Source: Colius striatus
Taxonomy: Eukaryota; Chordata; Aves; Coliiformes; Coliidae
Direction: 5' to 3'
Assembly: GCF_028858725.1 (NCBI RefSeq)
Contig: NC_084762.1
Location: forward strand, 32,455,298-32,519,297
DNA length: 64,000 nucleotides
Shown piece by piece: positions 24,901 through 39,900 of this stretch (position 1 is the first letter of the stretch; the number at the start of each line of letters is the position of its first letter). The notes below the pieces were generated by a model that was not told the origin of the DNA, searched no databases, and saw only the letters and a program-made list of their open reading frames with translations. Made by a program: the position numbers and the translations under genes.

Positions 24901-27900
24901 TCTATTGCACTGTTATCTAGGGTACTCCAGAAGATTTAATTGGATAGGGGCCTGTGATTTTTCTCAGACAAGTGGCTATATTGGACTCTAGATTTTTTAA
25001 TGGCATAAAAAAATCAAGTGATCAAATACTCCAATTTAACTATTATCATATTAAATGCTAGTTGAACAAAAAGGTGCTTATGAATTGAAAATCCGTGCTT
25101 CTTTGCTGTTTTTCTCTCTTGTCTCTGACACGTTTGGTGGCCCTCCTTTGAAAACAAAGTGTGCAGTAGTTGTTACAATGCTGCAGTCCTACAAGTTAAA
25201 AAGTTACTGTTTGAAATCTCTTTATTCTTCATGCCTGAAGACTTCTACAGGAGTACAAAATCCATAAATTGCAGGAATACTAACTAAGATTTGGAAATGT
25301 GCTTCATCCTGCTCCTTGGTGGGTTGATGCTGCAAGTGTTGACACTGATTTGACTTCTATTAAAACTGGAAAAACACCTCCCAGGAATGTTTTCTCCCTC
25401 CACGCTGCCCAGCTCTACTCTCACCACCTCAAATATCAACAGACTTCTGTAAGAAAATTGGTATATGCTGCAGATGGAAGAGTAAGACAGTACTGAATAA
25501 TAGTCCAAATTTAACTGTGAAGAGAGTGCCATCAACAGTCAGGAGAAGGAAATGAATTGAAATAAAAAAGTTGTAGGTAGCTCTGGTAGACCTTGAAGGT
25601 AAAAGTTGAGAATGCTTAACGGCCCAGTATCTTTTTCATAAGCTTGTAATGTTAATTATTTATTTTTTTTCCCATCTAGGTGAAACAATCGCACAACTTA
25701 CGGATGTGGCAAGCTTAGACCATCCAGAATCTGACAGCCATATAACAATCTTTACAGACAAAACTGGTGTAGTAAAAGCTGCAAGGTTGTTGCTTTCTTC
25801 TGTCACAAAGGTGCTGGTGTTAGCAGACAGAATTGTTATTAAGCAAATTATAACTTCCAGGAACAAGGTATTTGTAGCATCTTTTTTTGTTTTACTTAAC
25901 TAATACCTGCAGTCAATGCAAAAGAGTGGTGGTAAATGAAGTGGTATTTTCATTGTATCTCTGGGAGAAGTGTGAAATAAAGAGATAAAAATGAATGTCC
26001 TGCATGTACTCACCTACCAGATATCTGAGAGGGGATGGCTGTAAGTCAGAATAAAAAAAAGAATTTTATATGACCTGTGCTGCTCTATTGACTTAGTGTG
26101 CAGGAGAAGACACTGTGTTACTGCTATTAAACTTGCAAGGTAGAAAGTGTGTCTGTCAGTAAAAATGCCAATAAAAACTTCAAGTTGCTAAGTTTGTACT
26201 GTCAGGATCAAGGCAAGGAGAGCATTATGAAGGGATCTAAGGCAGAAAACTATGAGGAATGCTGATAAAAGTCTAGTAAAGTGAAGTTTACAGAATAGAA
26301 GATTTTGTGCAGTTTGACTTGAAACTTAGCTTGAAACTACTTGAGGTGATTTAAATAATGTATTAAGGCCCATTTTACCTCAAGTGTAGTCTATTTCATA
26401 TACTGGTCTGTCTTGCCTGTAGGACATTCTTTCTTCTCCTTCCCTGATGTGTTAAAACAAAATTAGAAAATCCTCATCTTTGAAAAATGAGAGCCTGATA
26501 GGGCCTGGGTTTTTCCATTAATTTTCAATTTGTAATCCAGAGCACTGCCTCTTTTCTCTTTTAACTCCACACGGTACATCTCTTCCTTTGTCCCAATTTG
26601 CTTTCCAGACATGCTGATGTCTATTTTGCAGCTTCTAGTTCCAAGACACTTATGTAAGTCCAGGACTCAAAAACTACAGTAATACCTGCTTCAGCCTAGT
26701 TTTAGACCTAGCAGCACTGATTTGCTCTGTTAGTGCTCTACTCTTCTCCCTGTGGTTGGTGAAGGTGACAGCAGTTTCAATATTAATTTCCTGAAGTGTT
26801 TTTGCAACTTTGATCTTCTGTTGCACTAGAGACCAGAATGGTGCATTTAATATCTTTTGCTGCCTTTTGTGAACTTTTCTTCTGCCATTGTCTGCAGCCA
26901 TGCAGTGGTCCGAATTAATCCATCTTTCCAAAAGTAGCTGCTGTTAGCACAGATTTAAGCTACAGATCAAGTGTTCAAGTGCTTGTGTCATGAAAAGGTA
27001 AGGATGAATGTATCCCTTCAGCAGCAGGGCATGGTTTACAATGTACAGGGCATGGTTTACAGTGTACATAGATTAAACTATAGTAATATATACAGTGATA
27101 TGAATATAGTAAGCATAGGTGCAAGATTTAATTTTGAGGATATTTAACATGAAGTCTCATATTCCTGTGTAAGTGTGTCTGTGAATGCCATAGATTTTGC
27201 AGTCTTTCAGGCTTTACTGAATTTGCCTTTCCACACATAGTCTACATATGTTTGGGGGTTTCTGTTTATGGTACCTGGAGAGCAGTTCACTTTTCTAGGG
27301 CCAAATTAAATAAATGATGGTGTCTTCTAGGCATACTCTGATATTTATAGTGTACACTTCTGAAAAGTGTGTCAAGTACTGGTAGGATGGATAGCAAAAC
27401 AGTTCTTCCTGTAAGAAACACCGGGGTAGCGAGATGCTGTGGGCAGAGACTTAAGAGGTGTGTACAAATACATGGAGACAGTGTAGTATAATACGATGTA
27501 CAGGATGGAAAGCTGGGATCGGGATCATCAGTACTGCCAACTGGAGCAGATGCTGGCTTCTTGGCATGGGTTACTGTTCCTGAAGATCTTAGCTGCATTT
27601 TCATTTTAGAGACTGAATGCCCAATGTTAAAACTTGTAATGCCAGTTTTCTTGCTGCCTCTTTAAGTGCCCTCATTTTCATTGTCGTCATCATCTTCCTC
27701 TTATGAATCAAAAGTATTTAAGTCAGTCAAGGGCAAAGGATAGAAAAACAGTATGGTGGTTGGACTTACAATCTCATAGACTGATAAAGTGATTGACATC
27801 TTCTGGAATGGTGATCTGCTTCAGAACCCAGTCTCTGGTTGATGATTCCAGTGATCCTGTTCCTGCTTTTGCATCCTCTGCATCATACATACTGTCCCTG

Positions 27901-30900
27901 TGATTTTAGATTGTGCGCATTTCTTAAGTCCCTGTCCACAACTTTCCTACCTTATTAAATTTGTTTCACTGTCCATCACACTTAGTTACGGCATCAGTAA
28001 GCTTAAGGTCTTGCTCCACTTACTGTCATCAGTTGGATTAGGAGCACTAGAGCAATGAATAGGGAAGTGACAGATAATGAGGATGTTGCTGCACTATGCA
28101 GATTGGATCAAAATATGGATGTGCCCTGAAGTGATGTCAGCCTACAACCGCCATCTGAAAGGAGACATTCATAGTGCAGCAGTAGCTGTGTAATGCTAAG
28201 TTCTAATTTAGATATTAATAGGAACTTTTAAAGCCTTTTTTGGATAAATATTTTAAACTTTGTGGTTTAAAATGTACATTTTAATTACTATGTGCTTCAA
28301 CATCACTGTTATTTTGCATTTTAACAACTTCTTGGATAAGCTTTAGACAAATTTAGAGCTGTCTATGTGGTTGCTCTCTGCATGTAGTTTCTCAGAGTGT
28401 CAGCTCTGCCTAGAATCTTTGCCTGGAATGTCTAGAATTGTTAGCTGTAATGGAAATGTGTGTGCTTTCACTGAAACTTTTGGTTGACAAGAGATTTATC
28501 ATGACAGAAGTACTTGCTCTAGGATATCCATATCAGAGTTGGTTGCAAGCAAGACCATACTTAATAAGTACTATACTTAAACTAAGAATGACTGAGCATA
28601 GGTACTATTATTTTTTAAATCCATTCTTAGAAGATGAATTTGAACCGTAACTTGTATGTTTTCTCCTTTCTCCACTTTCACTTTTCTACATCCTCACTTT
28701 CCCAGTCACATGGTTCTCTGCTTCTTCCACTCTCATACTGATATTTTCACATCTTCATCTTTGTGCGGCTTCCTTCCAAGTCCTTTATACCCCAATCTTA
28801 CTCATACATGAACACCCGAATCAGAAAAGTTTCTGTTTCTGCAGCCTTTGTGGAGCTGGATACATAACATAAGATACTCAGACAGATACTACAGGCTAAT
28901 GTTGCATGATAAAGCACTCAGTTCCCCAGTATTCACAGGATTTACATAGATCATGAGTTTGAGCCACTGCTCTGTTACAAAAGAAGGGTGCTTCTAGTAG
29001 GATTTGCCTGGGTTGTAGGGAATGGATAGTTTGTCGTAATCAGGTACATAGACTCATTTTTTTGTTTTAGTTGCAGGAGGGAGATACTTTTGGCACAGGA
29101 AAGGAGAAGTAACTTGAAGTTTCTCCCTTTCAAGTACACTTTGTTAAATTTTCGTGTGGTAACCTATCTCCAGTCTGAAACACAATAAAGAACTCTGACC
29201 CTCTTCCCTTCTGAAGACATTTGAAAGATGACTTTGGGATTACCAACTATACCTCTAACCTGAAAAACTCTAATATTAATCTCTGTTATAAGTTGTATTG
29301 TAGTGACTTCAGCAGGGTAGCCTCAGTAATTTATAAGCTATATGATAATTTTTTCTGAATGTTTTAAAAATATGCTGATTTTCCATGCTTTTGTGTATTG
29401 TTAAGTAAGAGTTTGATACAACTTTTATATAAAGCTAATGAAAATCTTCAGAATTAGAGTAAGTTTTTAGGGAAAATAAAAACTGTGTATTAACTCATTT
29501 CTAACTCTTGTTTTCTCTTGTGGAATGCTGTTGCTTTTTTTTTTTTTGTGCACAGCCATTAAAACACCTGACTGAGCAACAATGGTTTTAGACTTTGAAA
29601 GTTATGCATCTGAAATTCAACTTTATAACTGACCATTACAACGCAGGGATATAATCTGTATATTCATTTCAAGTACTTATTTTTTTAGCTTAATGACAGT
29701 GGTATTTTTCATATAGCTGGAAACTGAATCCTGTAATAGTGGGAAAAGTGAGGGAAAGGTATTTTGAGGATTGGCAACAAAGGACTTCACAGCTCGAAAT
29801 CAAGTCTATTAGTGCTTAAATAGTGACAAAATATATACTTGTTAAACAACACAGTTTAGAAGTGTCTGCAAATAATAATATTCCTATTTTAGTAATATTT
29901 TTTTCTATTTAATGTCTTCATAGTCTATAGTATCTTCCCTTATCTTGCAGGTTCTTGCAACAATGGAACAACTAGAAAAAGTCAGTAGTTTCCAGGAGTT
30001 TGTACAAATATTCAGCCAGTTTGGAAATGAAATGGTAGAGTTTGCCCATTTAACTGGAGATCGGCAAAATGTAAGTACTAATAAAAAGCCATGAGAGATA
30101 TTGTAAGGTATTTTGATCCGATTCACTAGAAGATTTGAATTCTTCTTGACTAATGAACTATTCCAAAACAAAACAGTTGCTGATGTCTTATCTCTGAAAC
30201 CTAACTTCTCCTTGCTCCACCCAAAGGACATATTTTGATTTTAAAGCTCAGGCTGAGGTTTACCGTGGTTTTGATTCATCTGCATATCCTCTAGAAGCTT
30301 GGGTGCATGCATGCTATTTTAGATGTCCTGTAGCTGAAATCACTGTCTCTTGGTTCTTGACTTTTCTGGCTTATTACTCTGGTAGAGAATTTCTCTGCTG
30401 TACCTTGACAGAAAGGGAGATTTGAAAGCAGAGTAATTATTTTGGAGAGCATTGAACATGAAGTCTTTAGATACTGGTAAATCATTTGTTTGGAGAGATT
30501 TGTTTGTTTGTTTGGATTTATTGTTTGATTTTTTTTTTTTTAAAATTAATATGGAATATTTTCCTAGGTTTACATCCAAAGCTTCTTATGCTGGGATGAT
30601 GGTTTTTTACTTCTTGCATGCAGCTACTCTTTGAAAGCCTTTCATTCATGCAGGAAGATTTCTGCCGTTTCCATGTAAATAGCAGGTTTGCTGAGGCTTA
30701 AGACTTCTGCTGTAAGCTCTAGTTGCTTTCCCTTGGCAATCAAATTCTACATTCAGAAACGAACCAGGGTCTGACATAGGTGTACAGGTATCTATGTAAT
30801 ATTCAACAAAATTCAGGATTCAATTTTTATAAACAATGGCCAGCCTCATGCATCTTCTGTTGCTTTTGGCCTGTTCCAAGCCTACTAAGTACATGCCCAG

Positions 30901-33900
30901 TACCAAAGAATCAGTTTTGGAAGAGCTACATTTAATTAAAGGAAGTATGGAAATGTACTCTTTTTATTTTTCCCTGCTATATTCATAGCAGTTCTTTCTT
31001 GGAAAGAGAAAAGCATAACTAAAATTATTTTCAACTGTTTTTTGTTTTCATTGTTAACTGATCTTTGACTCTCCTTTCCTTGCCTACTTGACTCTTCTGG
31101 AAAGATTATTTCATTACTGCTTTTGAAATTGTGTCAGTACTTTCTCGGTATACTCACTTTACAGTGTCCAGGCTATTGTGTGACATTGTTACTTTCATTG
31201 GGAGGAAACACCCCTAAAAGTATTTTTTTTCTTAGTAATGAGTATGCCAGAAGCTCACAAGTGTGGTCAGTTTTATAAAAATGTAATGACAGAATTTCAG
31301 AAGTTAGCTGTTCAGGGTTTTTCTTTTTCTAAACATGGTGATTTTGATCTTAAAAACTTTCTATAGTTGCTAAATAAGATTTTAATAAAAATGTCAAAAC
31401 AAACTGCAACTGTTGTTGATCCTTTTCTGTTCCCCTTTTTTTTTTTTTGCTAATCTAGGGTAAATTATGACTAATTCTAACCGGTAAACTGTTTTCTTTT
31501 CAGTTGCCTGAATCTCTCTGTGAGCATTGAGAGGATCTTAGTTGTAGCTTTAAGTTCTTCTTCATGTTACAGCCTGTTGCATGTTGAGGGATTCATGTCT
31601 CAGTCTCTTCCTTCCCTCCCAACCCCCTCATCCCAATTTAGACTCTTAAATTCTTCTTTTGATTAACCTTGTTTGGAGGGGGCTGCAGGTATATCCTTCT
31701 CAGTGGAGAGTTCTTGAAAAGCGTCCATGCTCAGTGCCTTTATACAGAAGAATTGCTTTTTGAGCCTGTTAAAATTTTATTACTGGTATGTAGTAAATGT
31801 AACACTCAAGTAGACAAAAAATTTGTTTTACATTTCCTTCACTGCAGTACAATGAAAAGCTGGTATTCTCTATCTCTGCCTTACCCTCTCCTCACTTCAG
31901 CAAATGTGTTTTATTTAGTTATTCTTTTCCCCTTCATTTTTCTGTTTTATGAATAATGCTGTGTGATAAAGATAACAAAATTAGTGACAGTTTACATAAC
32001 ACACTCTATCTCAGAGATCTTCCTTCTTTGAAATCTGAACTGAATAGAGCTAAGAATAAATGCATAAATTAAAATCTGTCTGAAACCCAAGTTCTAGATC
32101 ATGAGTTAGGCTGAAAATAGCAATTGTCAGACATAAGCTTTTTCACAACCCATCCATCTGGAAGAGAGATTCCTTTTTCTAGTCTCACAAGCAGTTAACA
32201 TTTTTGATACTGTGTAATATTCAGGTCACTTTTTCATTTGGTGTTAGGATTTGAAGGATGAGAAGAAAAAGGCTCGAATGGCAGCATCTAGGGCTGTTCT
32301 TGAGAAGTGCACTATGATGCTCCTAACTGCTTCAAAGGTGGGTGAGCATGCATACACTTATACAGCTTCGATAAATCCAAGTATGGCATCTTACAGGATA
32401 GCTGGCTCTTTTTTCTCAGCCCCACTTTAAACTTTATGAGAAGAATGTACAAGTAAAGAATGAATAGAGGAAAATCTTTGTATTCTGAGTAACAGTGTGA
32501 ATTCTACCAAACACAGTAGCAGTGTAACAGAAAGAACTTAACGTATTTTTACACAATCTTTAAATGCTTCCTGCTAAGGCAAGTCTATTTTGCTATACTA
32601 CCTGCATACTCTTTCATAATTCTTACTTTCCTTTCTTTAAAAAGACTTGTCTGAGGCATCCAGACTGTGAATCTGCTCGTATAAACAAAGATGGTGTTTT
32701 TCATCGGATGAGAATAGCTTTGGAACAGGTAATAGAAATTGTAACTGACTCTAGACCAAATGGAGAAAATGAAATGGCCCCCATCAGCATATATTCTGGC
32801 ATCAAAGAGTTCAAGGTAAGAGTAGAAACAATATTGTTTTCTTCAGCCTAATAAATTAACCTCAAAACTACAATTTTTGAGAAAAAATATCAATTACAAG
32901 TGGAGGAGTTGCATCTTTTCAGCAGTGTTAGTTTAAATATCTATCCCAAAATGTTAGAGAATCTGACAGGTGATCATAATTTCATTGTTACTGCCAAAAT
33001 ACACCTTCTGATTCTTGCCGCCCCCTCCTGAATCAGAATGCATTCAGAACTCATTGAGGTGTTGCCTTAATGTCTAATAAACTTAAGTATCAATCATAGA
33101 ATCAATTTGGTTGGAAAAGACCTTTAAGATCGAGTCCAACCACTAACTTCACATTGCCAAGCACATCACTAAACTAAACCATATCCCTCAGCACCTCATC
33201 TACGTGTATTTTGAATATCGTCAGGGATGGTGACTCCACCATCTCTCTGGGCAGCCTGTTCCAGTATCTAACTACCATATCAGTCAAAAAGTTCTTCTGA
33301 CCTCCAATCTAAACCTCCCTTGATGCAACTTGGGCCTATTTCCTCCTATCCTATTATTCATTACGGGAGAGAGTGCTGCCTGGGGTGGTTGTGGCCTAAG
33401 CACTTGGCCTCGTTGAGCCTTACTCGGTTAGCCTTAGCCCATCTCTCCAGCCTGTCCAGGTCCCTCTGAAGAGCCTGCCTGCCGTCAAGCAGGTGTCATC
33501 AGCAAACTTACAGTGCACTCAATCCCTTCATCCAGATTATTGATAAAGGTATCTGGATACCAATCAGTACTTCAGTTAATTAGTTATTTTTGGAACAATT
33601 CTTGCTTTGCAATTGGTAGTGTTTTCAAAACTGCACACAAAAGTATTCATCCAAACATTTAAAAGAGCAAACTTTAATTGAAAGGGAATTTTATGAATTG
33701 AAATTGTAGCTTAGTCATTTTTTTCCTGAAAAATGTTTTTAAAAATTTCATACTCACTTAAGAACAATTAATGAGCAACCATATCTTATTTATTTGGAGT
33801 ACTTAATATTTTTATTGATTTTTAATTTGTTTTTTTATTCCCATCCCCCTTTTGGAATTTGATAGAAATGTTTGCAAAATGTCCCTGTTTAGAATTTGCT

Positions 33901-36900
33901 TGAAATGTTTACGAAATGTTCACACTATTCAATTTGCTACATGTACATTTTTAGAAGAATACTCAGATAATATGAATGTGGAAAGAGCAAATAAAATCTG
34001 AATACACAATGTATTTCTGAAACTTCCTGGAACTACTGTTTTACTGACAGTAGTAGAACAGAAATATACTTGCCCTTACTTCTGATAAGTGGCCAGTAAT
34101 TTGCTGATTGTATTAGCACATTAAAAAAAAAATCCTGAACTGTAAACTGAAATCCAACAATACAAGGAGATTGTTGGATTATTTGGAAAATAAGCTAACA
34201 AAGTACAGGGGAAAAAAATGAAATTTGCTTTCTGCATTTACTTCACAACTGTATAACCACATACATTCTAAGGAACTGTTATACTTCTTTTTCAGAATAA
34301 GGTGGAGGGTCTTCGTGAGAATCTTTATTTTCTCTCAAAAGAGAACCTTTCAACAATGCTGGAAGTTATCCTGGAACATACAGAGGACTTCACAGACTCT
34401 GCCTATACCAGTCATGAGCACAGAGAACACATTTTGGAGCTGTCTAAACAGGCTAAAATGGAACTAGAGCAGCTGGTTTCAGTGTGGATGCAAGCTGTAA
34501 GAGCTTTTTAACAAAGTAAATCTTTTCACCTCTACTTTGGAAAGAAATTTTTAATGCATCTTTTGGTCAAAGACAAGAGAGCTGTGTATATTCCTCACAG
34601 TGAGAGCTGATCAAGGAAGCCAGAGTTTGTTCTGTGCTTCTGCAACTTGAATATATTCTGTCTTCCCCCTGCCCCAGTGGTGTTAAGTCTTTAGCAGCTA
34701 AATTGGACTGCTAGTGGTGGTAGACTAATTTTAATGAAGCTGTAAGTAGAAGCAAGAAGGCGAGTGGAAGTATCATTGCAGAGTCCTAAAAAGTTAGTTC
34801 TCTTGGTTGAGCAGTTAAGAGACTTCAAATGTCTTGATCCCATGGCAGTGACCACATTTTCTGTGTATAGTTTTCAGCAGAATATAGAAAGAACTTAAGC
34901 TGTTGAAATAGAAACTGTCCTAAAAACCTGCTTTTTTTTAATAATGTGGAGGAATGAGAGAGATGAGAGACGCTAAGACTTAACAGGCAATTTTTGTTGT
35001 CTTTCTACAAGGCTTAAATGATGGTAGTTTTCTTTCACATTAAGCCTCCCTCTGTCGTTTGTCTTACCTTGTTTCTTGATAATGACAGAAGATACTTGCA
35101 AAAGAGGCAGGAAGAGCAGAGATGGAAAATACAGTTTCTGTTTCAGATGTTGACTTGTTTTCCGTCATGTTCATGGAGAAAATTATAGCACAAAATCTTA
35201 ACAAAACTGAAATATGTCAGATGTGTGCTAGTATAAGATACTTACTTGACTAAGGGTATTACTTGTGAGAAAGCATTTTTGCTCCTTTCTTCCTTTTTGA
35301 ATCAGATGCTGCAATCACGTGCTCTTAAGGCAGTAGTGCAATTTGAAGAGCATATAAATCTTAGTTGATAATACAGACTGTTATTACAAAGATGACACAT
35401 ACAGAATATTAATAGCATAGAATTGCATAAGAACCTAAAACTGTGTTTGTCTTGGTGTTGGTAGTTCACCCTGCTAGGCAGCTGTGTAAGCACTGCTCAG
35501 CAACAGCTAATACATCCCCATCTTATCGACACTGGTTTTATCACAAATTCAAGCCAGCACCATACCAGACACTGGGAAGAAAGTTAATTTTGTTTCAGGC
35601 AAAACCAGTGTATTTTTATATAATACCAATATTTCTCTCACTGGTGGAAAATAATTACCTCTAAGACATTTACATGCTAAATTTCAAGTGATAGGAATGA
35701 GAGCCTACACGATCATGCTAATATATGATCCGTGAAAGTACTTGGGTGTGCACATGTGTGCTTATGCATTAAGTATTTTCATTAATAAATAACCAAGCTT
35801 AGCTGTGACTGAAGAGCAGTAAGCAGATAAAATAGCATCAGCTCACTGAGGTGGCTTTTTAGTTTCAGCCAGTGGCTTCATTGAAGCATGAACATGTTCG
35901 GAGGGACTTAATATAATTCAAGTGAGGCTGTTATTTTTTAAAGAAAAAGTATTATCGTGCCTTGGGGATAAATAAACTGGGGGATATGTAGAGCTCTTAC
36001 AGTGACCAGTTATTTGCCTTTCCACTCACTGTACCTTCTTTTAGCAAGCAGAGTAACTGTGTCTGCAGTGAGGAAAGTGTTTGAAAACAGAAGTGTCTTG
36101 CAATCTAGGTTAAGTCTCAGTTAGAATGACATCACTGAACTGCTCTGTGTTTTTGTATTATTCTATGTTATTGAAAACTAAGCTAGAGTACAACAGGTAA
36201 ACGAATGTTGCTGAACTAATTTTAAGTGGTTTTTAAATCCTTTCTGTGTATGTTCGAGCTCAGAAGATGACAAGCTACTGTCCTGCTTTAGGTTTTCCTG
36301 TAACCTCCCTTCACTTGTGTAGTTTTTGGGGGTTTTTGTTTGTTTGGTTTTTGGCTTTTTTTTTTTTAAGTTGTGCATACAAGGAACAAAAATGTGCACA
36401 TTAAATAAATAAAGAAATTAAAAGGACACTGTAGTGAAGCTAAACATAGTTCTCTGTGTTAAAAGTGATTTTGTAATGTTACACTTTTACACAAACTACT
36501 TAAAGCATTACATTTGAGGGTCAGGTAGCTTTGAGACTTAGGTAAGAGCACCTGAGAAAAGGATCATGTTGGCTTGGGTGTTTTTTTGTTTCGTTTGTTT
36601 GTTTGTTTTGGGGATTTTTTTCCTGTAAATAAAATGGAGGGTGTGCTGTCAGTGTCTACACACACTTTGTGTATGTTTATATTGATTTAGACTGTGAGAG
36701 GCTAACTTTTTTTTCAGCTATGGCCTTGTTAACATTCCCACCTAAGGTAATGATTTCAAATATATTTTGGAGGAGAATGCAAAGTCATTGCCCCAGCAAG
36801 TTGAGTGGTTTCATAGATAGGTGCTATTTGCAGAAGTGGCAGCTCTGCCCTGAAGCTGTCTCAGCAGACTGTACTTGTTTAACCTAGACAATAGTCTAAA

Positions 36901-39900
36901 GTCTTAGAAGGATGGTTTAAGTAGCCTTTTTGTAATTCAGTATAAAACATTTGGCCTAATGTTCTAGGTAGCACTTTCTTTTAAAAGGGTGTTTATATTT
37001 AAAAAGAAATACTGCAAAATACCTTAAACTGTTGCTCTGGTTTAGGATGTTTATATAAAATATTTTTGTAGTTTGTAAAGCTTAAGGAGACCCTTTTCCT
37101 GAAAAAAAATCTGTGATGATTAGAAATAAATTCCTGGTGGATAGAACCAGTCAGTTAGCTTGCATCACTATTATTTTTAGATTGATTTGGTGATAAATGT
37201 TTCCATAAAAGCATTTTTCAAGCAGAATATACACAGGATGTGCAAATGAAAACATGTAGAAAGAAAAGGTTGTCTTCTAAGGCAACTTGAAGTAATGACA
37301 CATGACATGAAGGTGGGATTTACTGGATTTTTCGTGTAATGTTTTTGTTATTGCTTTCTTTGGCTTGTAGCAAAACCAGAAGACAAAGGATCTCATGGAA
37401 GACTTGGAAGTAGCCATTTTAAAAACATGCCAATGCATGAATGAACTTAAAAGAGAGGTAAGTCTAGTTTAAGCAAGAATAAATTGAATAAAAGCTTGAA
37501 TTTCTTACTTACTGTATGTGACATTTTAATATAGGATCTTGTACCCAAACAGGCTAGTATCTATTCATAGGCAAAGGTAGCTAAATATTAATTCCACCTG
37601 GATAACATTGACTGCTCAAAAAAATCTTGCTGCATACTTAATAGAGGCAAAATGAGAATTTTTGTCTTCTGGCTTGTCATTCCTGCAGCTGTCCAGAACA
37701 TTTGTACAGTGCTTTGAATCTGTTTCAGTTGTAGTTAGGTGCTTTGTGCTTTTGCTGTCAGGAGATGTCTTGGACACTCAGAAAACAGAGGGTATGTAAT
37801 ATGTGCACTTTGATTAATATTTTTGTTCAGCTGCTTTAACTGAGTAACATCATTCCCATGTGATGAATAATGACAAAGGGTTCCCAGTCAAACTAGCGTG
37901 CTATGTAGCTGGAATATAGTATGTCAAAGAAATAATTAATATCTTATATTTTCTCGCAACTGTATAAATGTAAATCTTACCTTATTGTCCTGTCCACATG
38001 TTTCCATTTATGGAAATGTCATGCAACAAAGACTACATGTTTACCACACTTAAGTTAAAGAACTTTGTCAGGTGACAATAATAGAAAATTACTTTCTGTA
38101 AACCAGCTAACAGAGGTGGCATAAAATACAAAATACTGTATTGCCCGTGCTGTAGCTCCATATTAAGGGCAATGCAGGCAAAAATGTAGCACCCTGGTTT
38201 AGAAATTACAGAGAAAAAGGAATGTGTGGGGATTTCTAGATGAACAAATCTTAAGTTACTCATGACTCGCTTTGGTGACCTGTAGAGTGTGAAAGCTTGC
38301 TTAGTAAGAGCTTTTTAAAATGCACAGGATTCATGCAACCTATAGAAGTAAATTTAGAGTATTATGTCATTTTCCTTGTTCTCTGTGTAGTAATTGGAAT
38401 GATCTCAGGGTAGCTGTGCTTCTGTACATGGCTGAGGAGAACTGTCCCATCAGTCTGAGTTTGGGTGCTGCAGTATATTAGTCAGCAACCAGGATCTCTG
38501 TTGATGAAATTTAAGTATTGTGACTCTAAAGTGGTTTTGAGAGCCTATGTGGCTGAGAACACAAGACAGCTTTGTTAAAAGTAGTTCTTTCCCATCTCTG
38601 TCACTTCATGGAAGAAAAAATATGTTCCTTCCTTGCAATGATTTTCCTGTTAATGATCAGAGACAGCTTTAAGTTAGAAGTGTCTTTTTCTAGTTCAGGA
38701 TGAAAAGAATCTCTAATGAAAAGATAATCTTTGTGTAGTCTATATATAACTAAGAAATGCCGGTTCCTACTCTAACATTTCAAGCCTTGCATACATCCTT
38801 TCTACAGAGCTGACTTCATTTCTGAGATTGGTGGTTTTTGCTAAGTTTTAATGGCATGTGAGCAACACTATATAAATAGTTGATAACAAGTTGTCATAGT
38901 TTATTTGTTTTTCTCTAAAAAACGGTTCCAGGAGGTTTTGAGGCACCAATTCAAGTTTCTTGTATGAAACTGAAAAAAAAAATCCAAACAAATAAAAATA
39001 CCCCAGAAAACTTAATTTTGGACTGCACATGAAGTACTGTGAGGGGAAGGGGATAAAAACAGGTAGAGCCCAGTGAAGTGAAAAACCCAGCATGTTGATC
39101 TAGTAAGCATTCTCTTCTCTACAGTGTTACATCTTCAAGCTCATGATAGTCTTTTGAGCATAAGAAGGCTCTGCTGTTTATAAAGAAGTTGATATCGTGG
39201 TTTGACCTATGTTTTTCTAATGGAGATAATTACAGGGCATAGGTAAATCTGCTGTGACTAGTCAGTAGAGCTAGCAGCAGCAGTCGCTGATTTGTCAAGC
39301 AGAGTCCTTCAAAGCACAATCTCAGAAGGTCTATGGGTCTGGATTTAGGGATATGTTTCAAGGAGGAAGCTTCTTGCTTGTTGGGAGTGTAGGGAGAGTG
39401 TTTGAGACTTCAAGGGCCATCTTCATCTACATTGTCCTTGCAAAGAATACGCTTTTTATTTCCCTAAAGCTGTGTACAAGCTGATTATATGCAAACTTTT
39501 CTTTGCATCCCTGAGAATTCAATTTATTCATAGCAACTTAATTTTTAATATATTATGTAAAACTGTGTGGCATCAGTCTGATTCACACAGTTTAATGCGC
39601 ATCCTTCATGAGGAGTAGAGTGACCACTGTGCCATGCTTACACTGAACTTGGTGCCTCACAAATGCATGCACCTGTTTTCTCCCAGCTATAACATCATCA
39701 GAAAGCAGCAGTGTCCTCATGTCCTCGTTTTACCCAGCTGTTCTTTTGTTTCTCTCCATATGTGGTTGCGGAGTGGGAGGTGTTTTGGAATGCAGTAGAT
39801 TTTATCTTTGTACTTTGAATAGTAATTGAAGAATTAAAGCCACAAATTATCTTCGGGGTGTATATGAGCTTTCATGGCAGTAAATTTTTCACTTGTAAAA

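Larger units (their letters stand above)
18931..25679 (+). other. CTNNAL1: CTNNAL1 intron 2
   Basis: 6749 bp intron. It holds two antisense CR1 copies (21702-22215 and 22816-24190), which account for all long open frames. The remainder (18931-21700 and 24190-25679) is AT-rich intronic sequence in which I see nothing else. Confidence 0.9.
25868..29950 (+). other. CTNNAL1: CTNNAL1 intron 3
   Basis: 4083 bp intron. No recognisable mobile element. It contains a 21 bp tandem duplication at 27025-27066 and, between 26670 and 28110, a - strand stretch with protein-like but interrupted frames (see the separate entry). Otherwise AT-rich intron. Confidence 0.85.
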
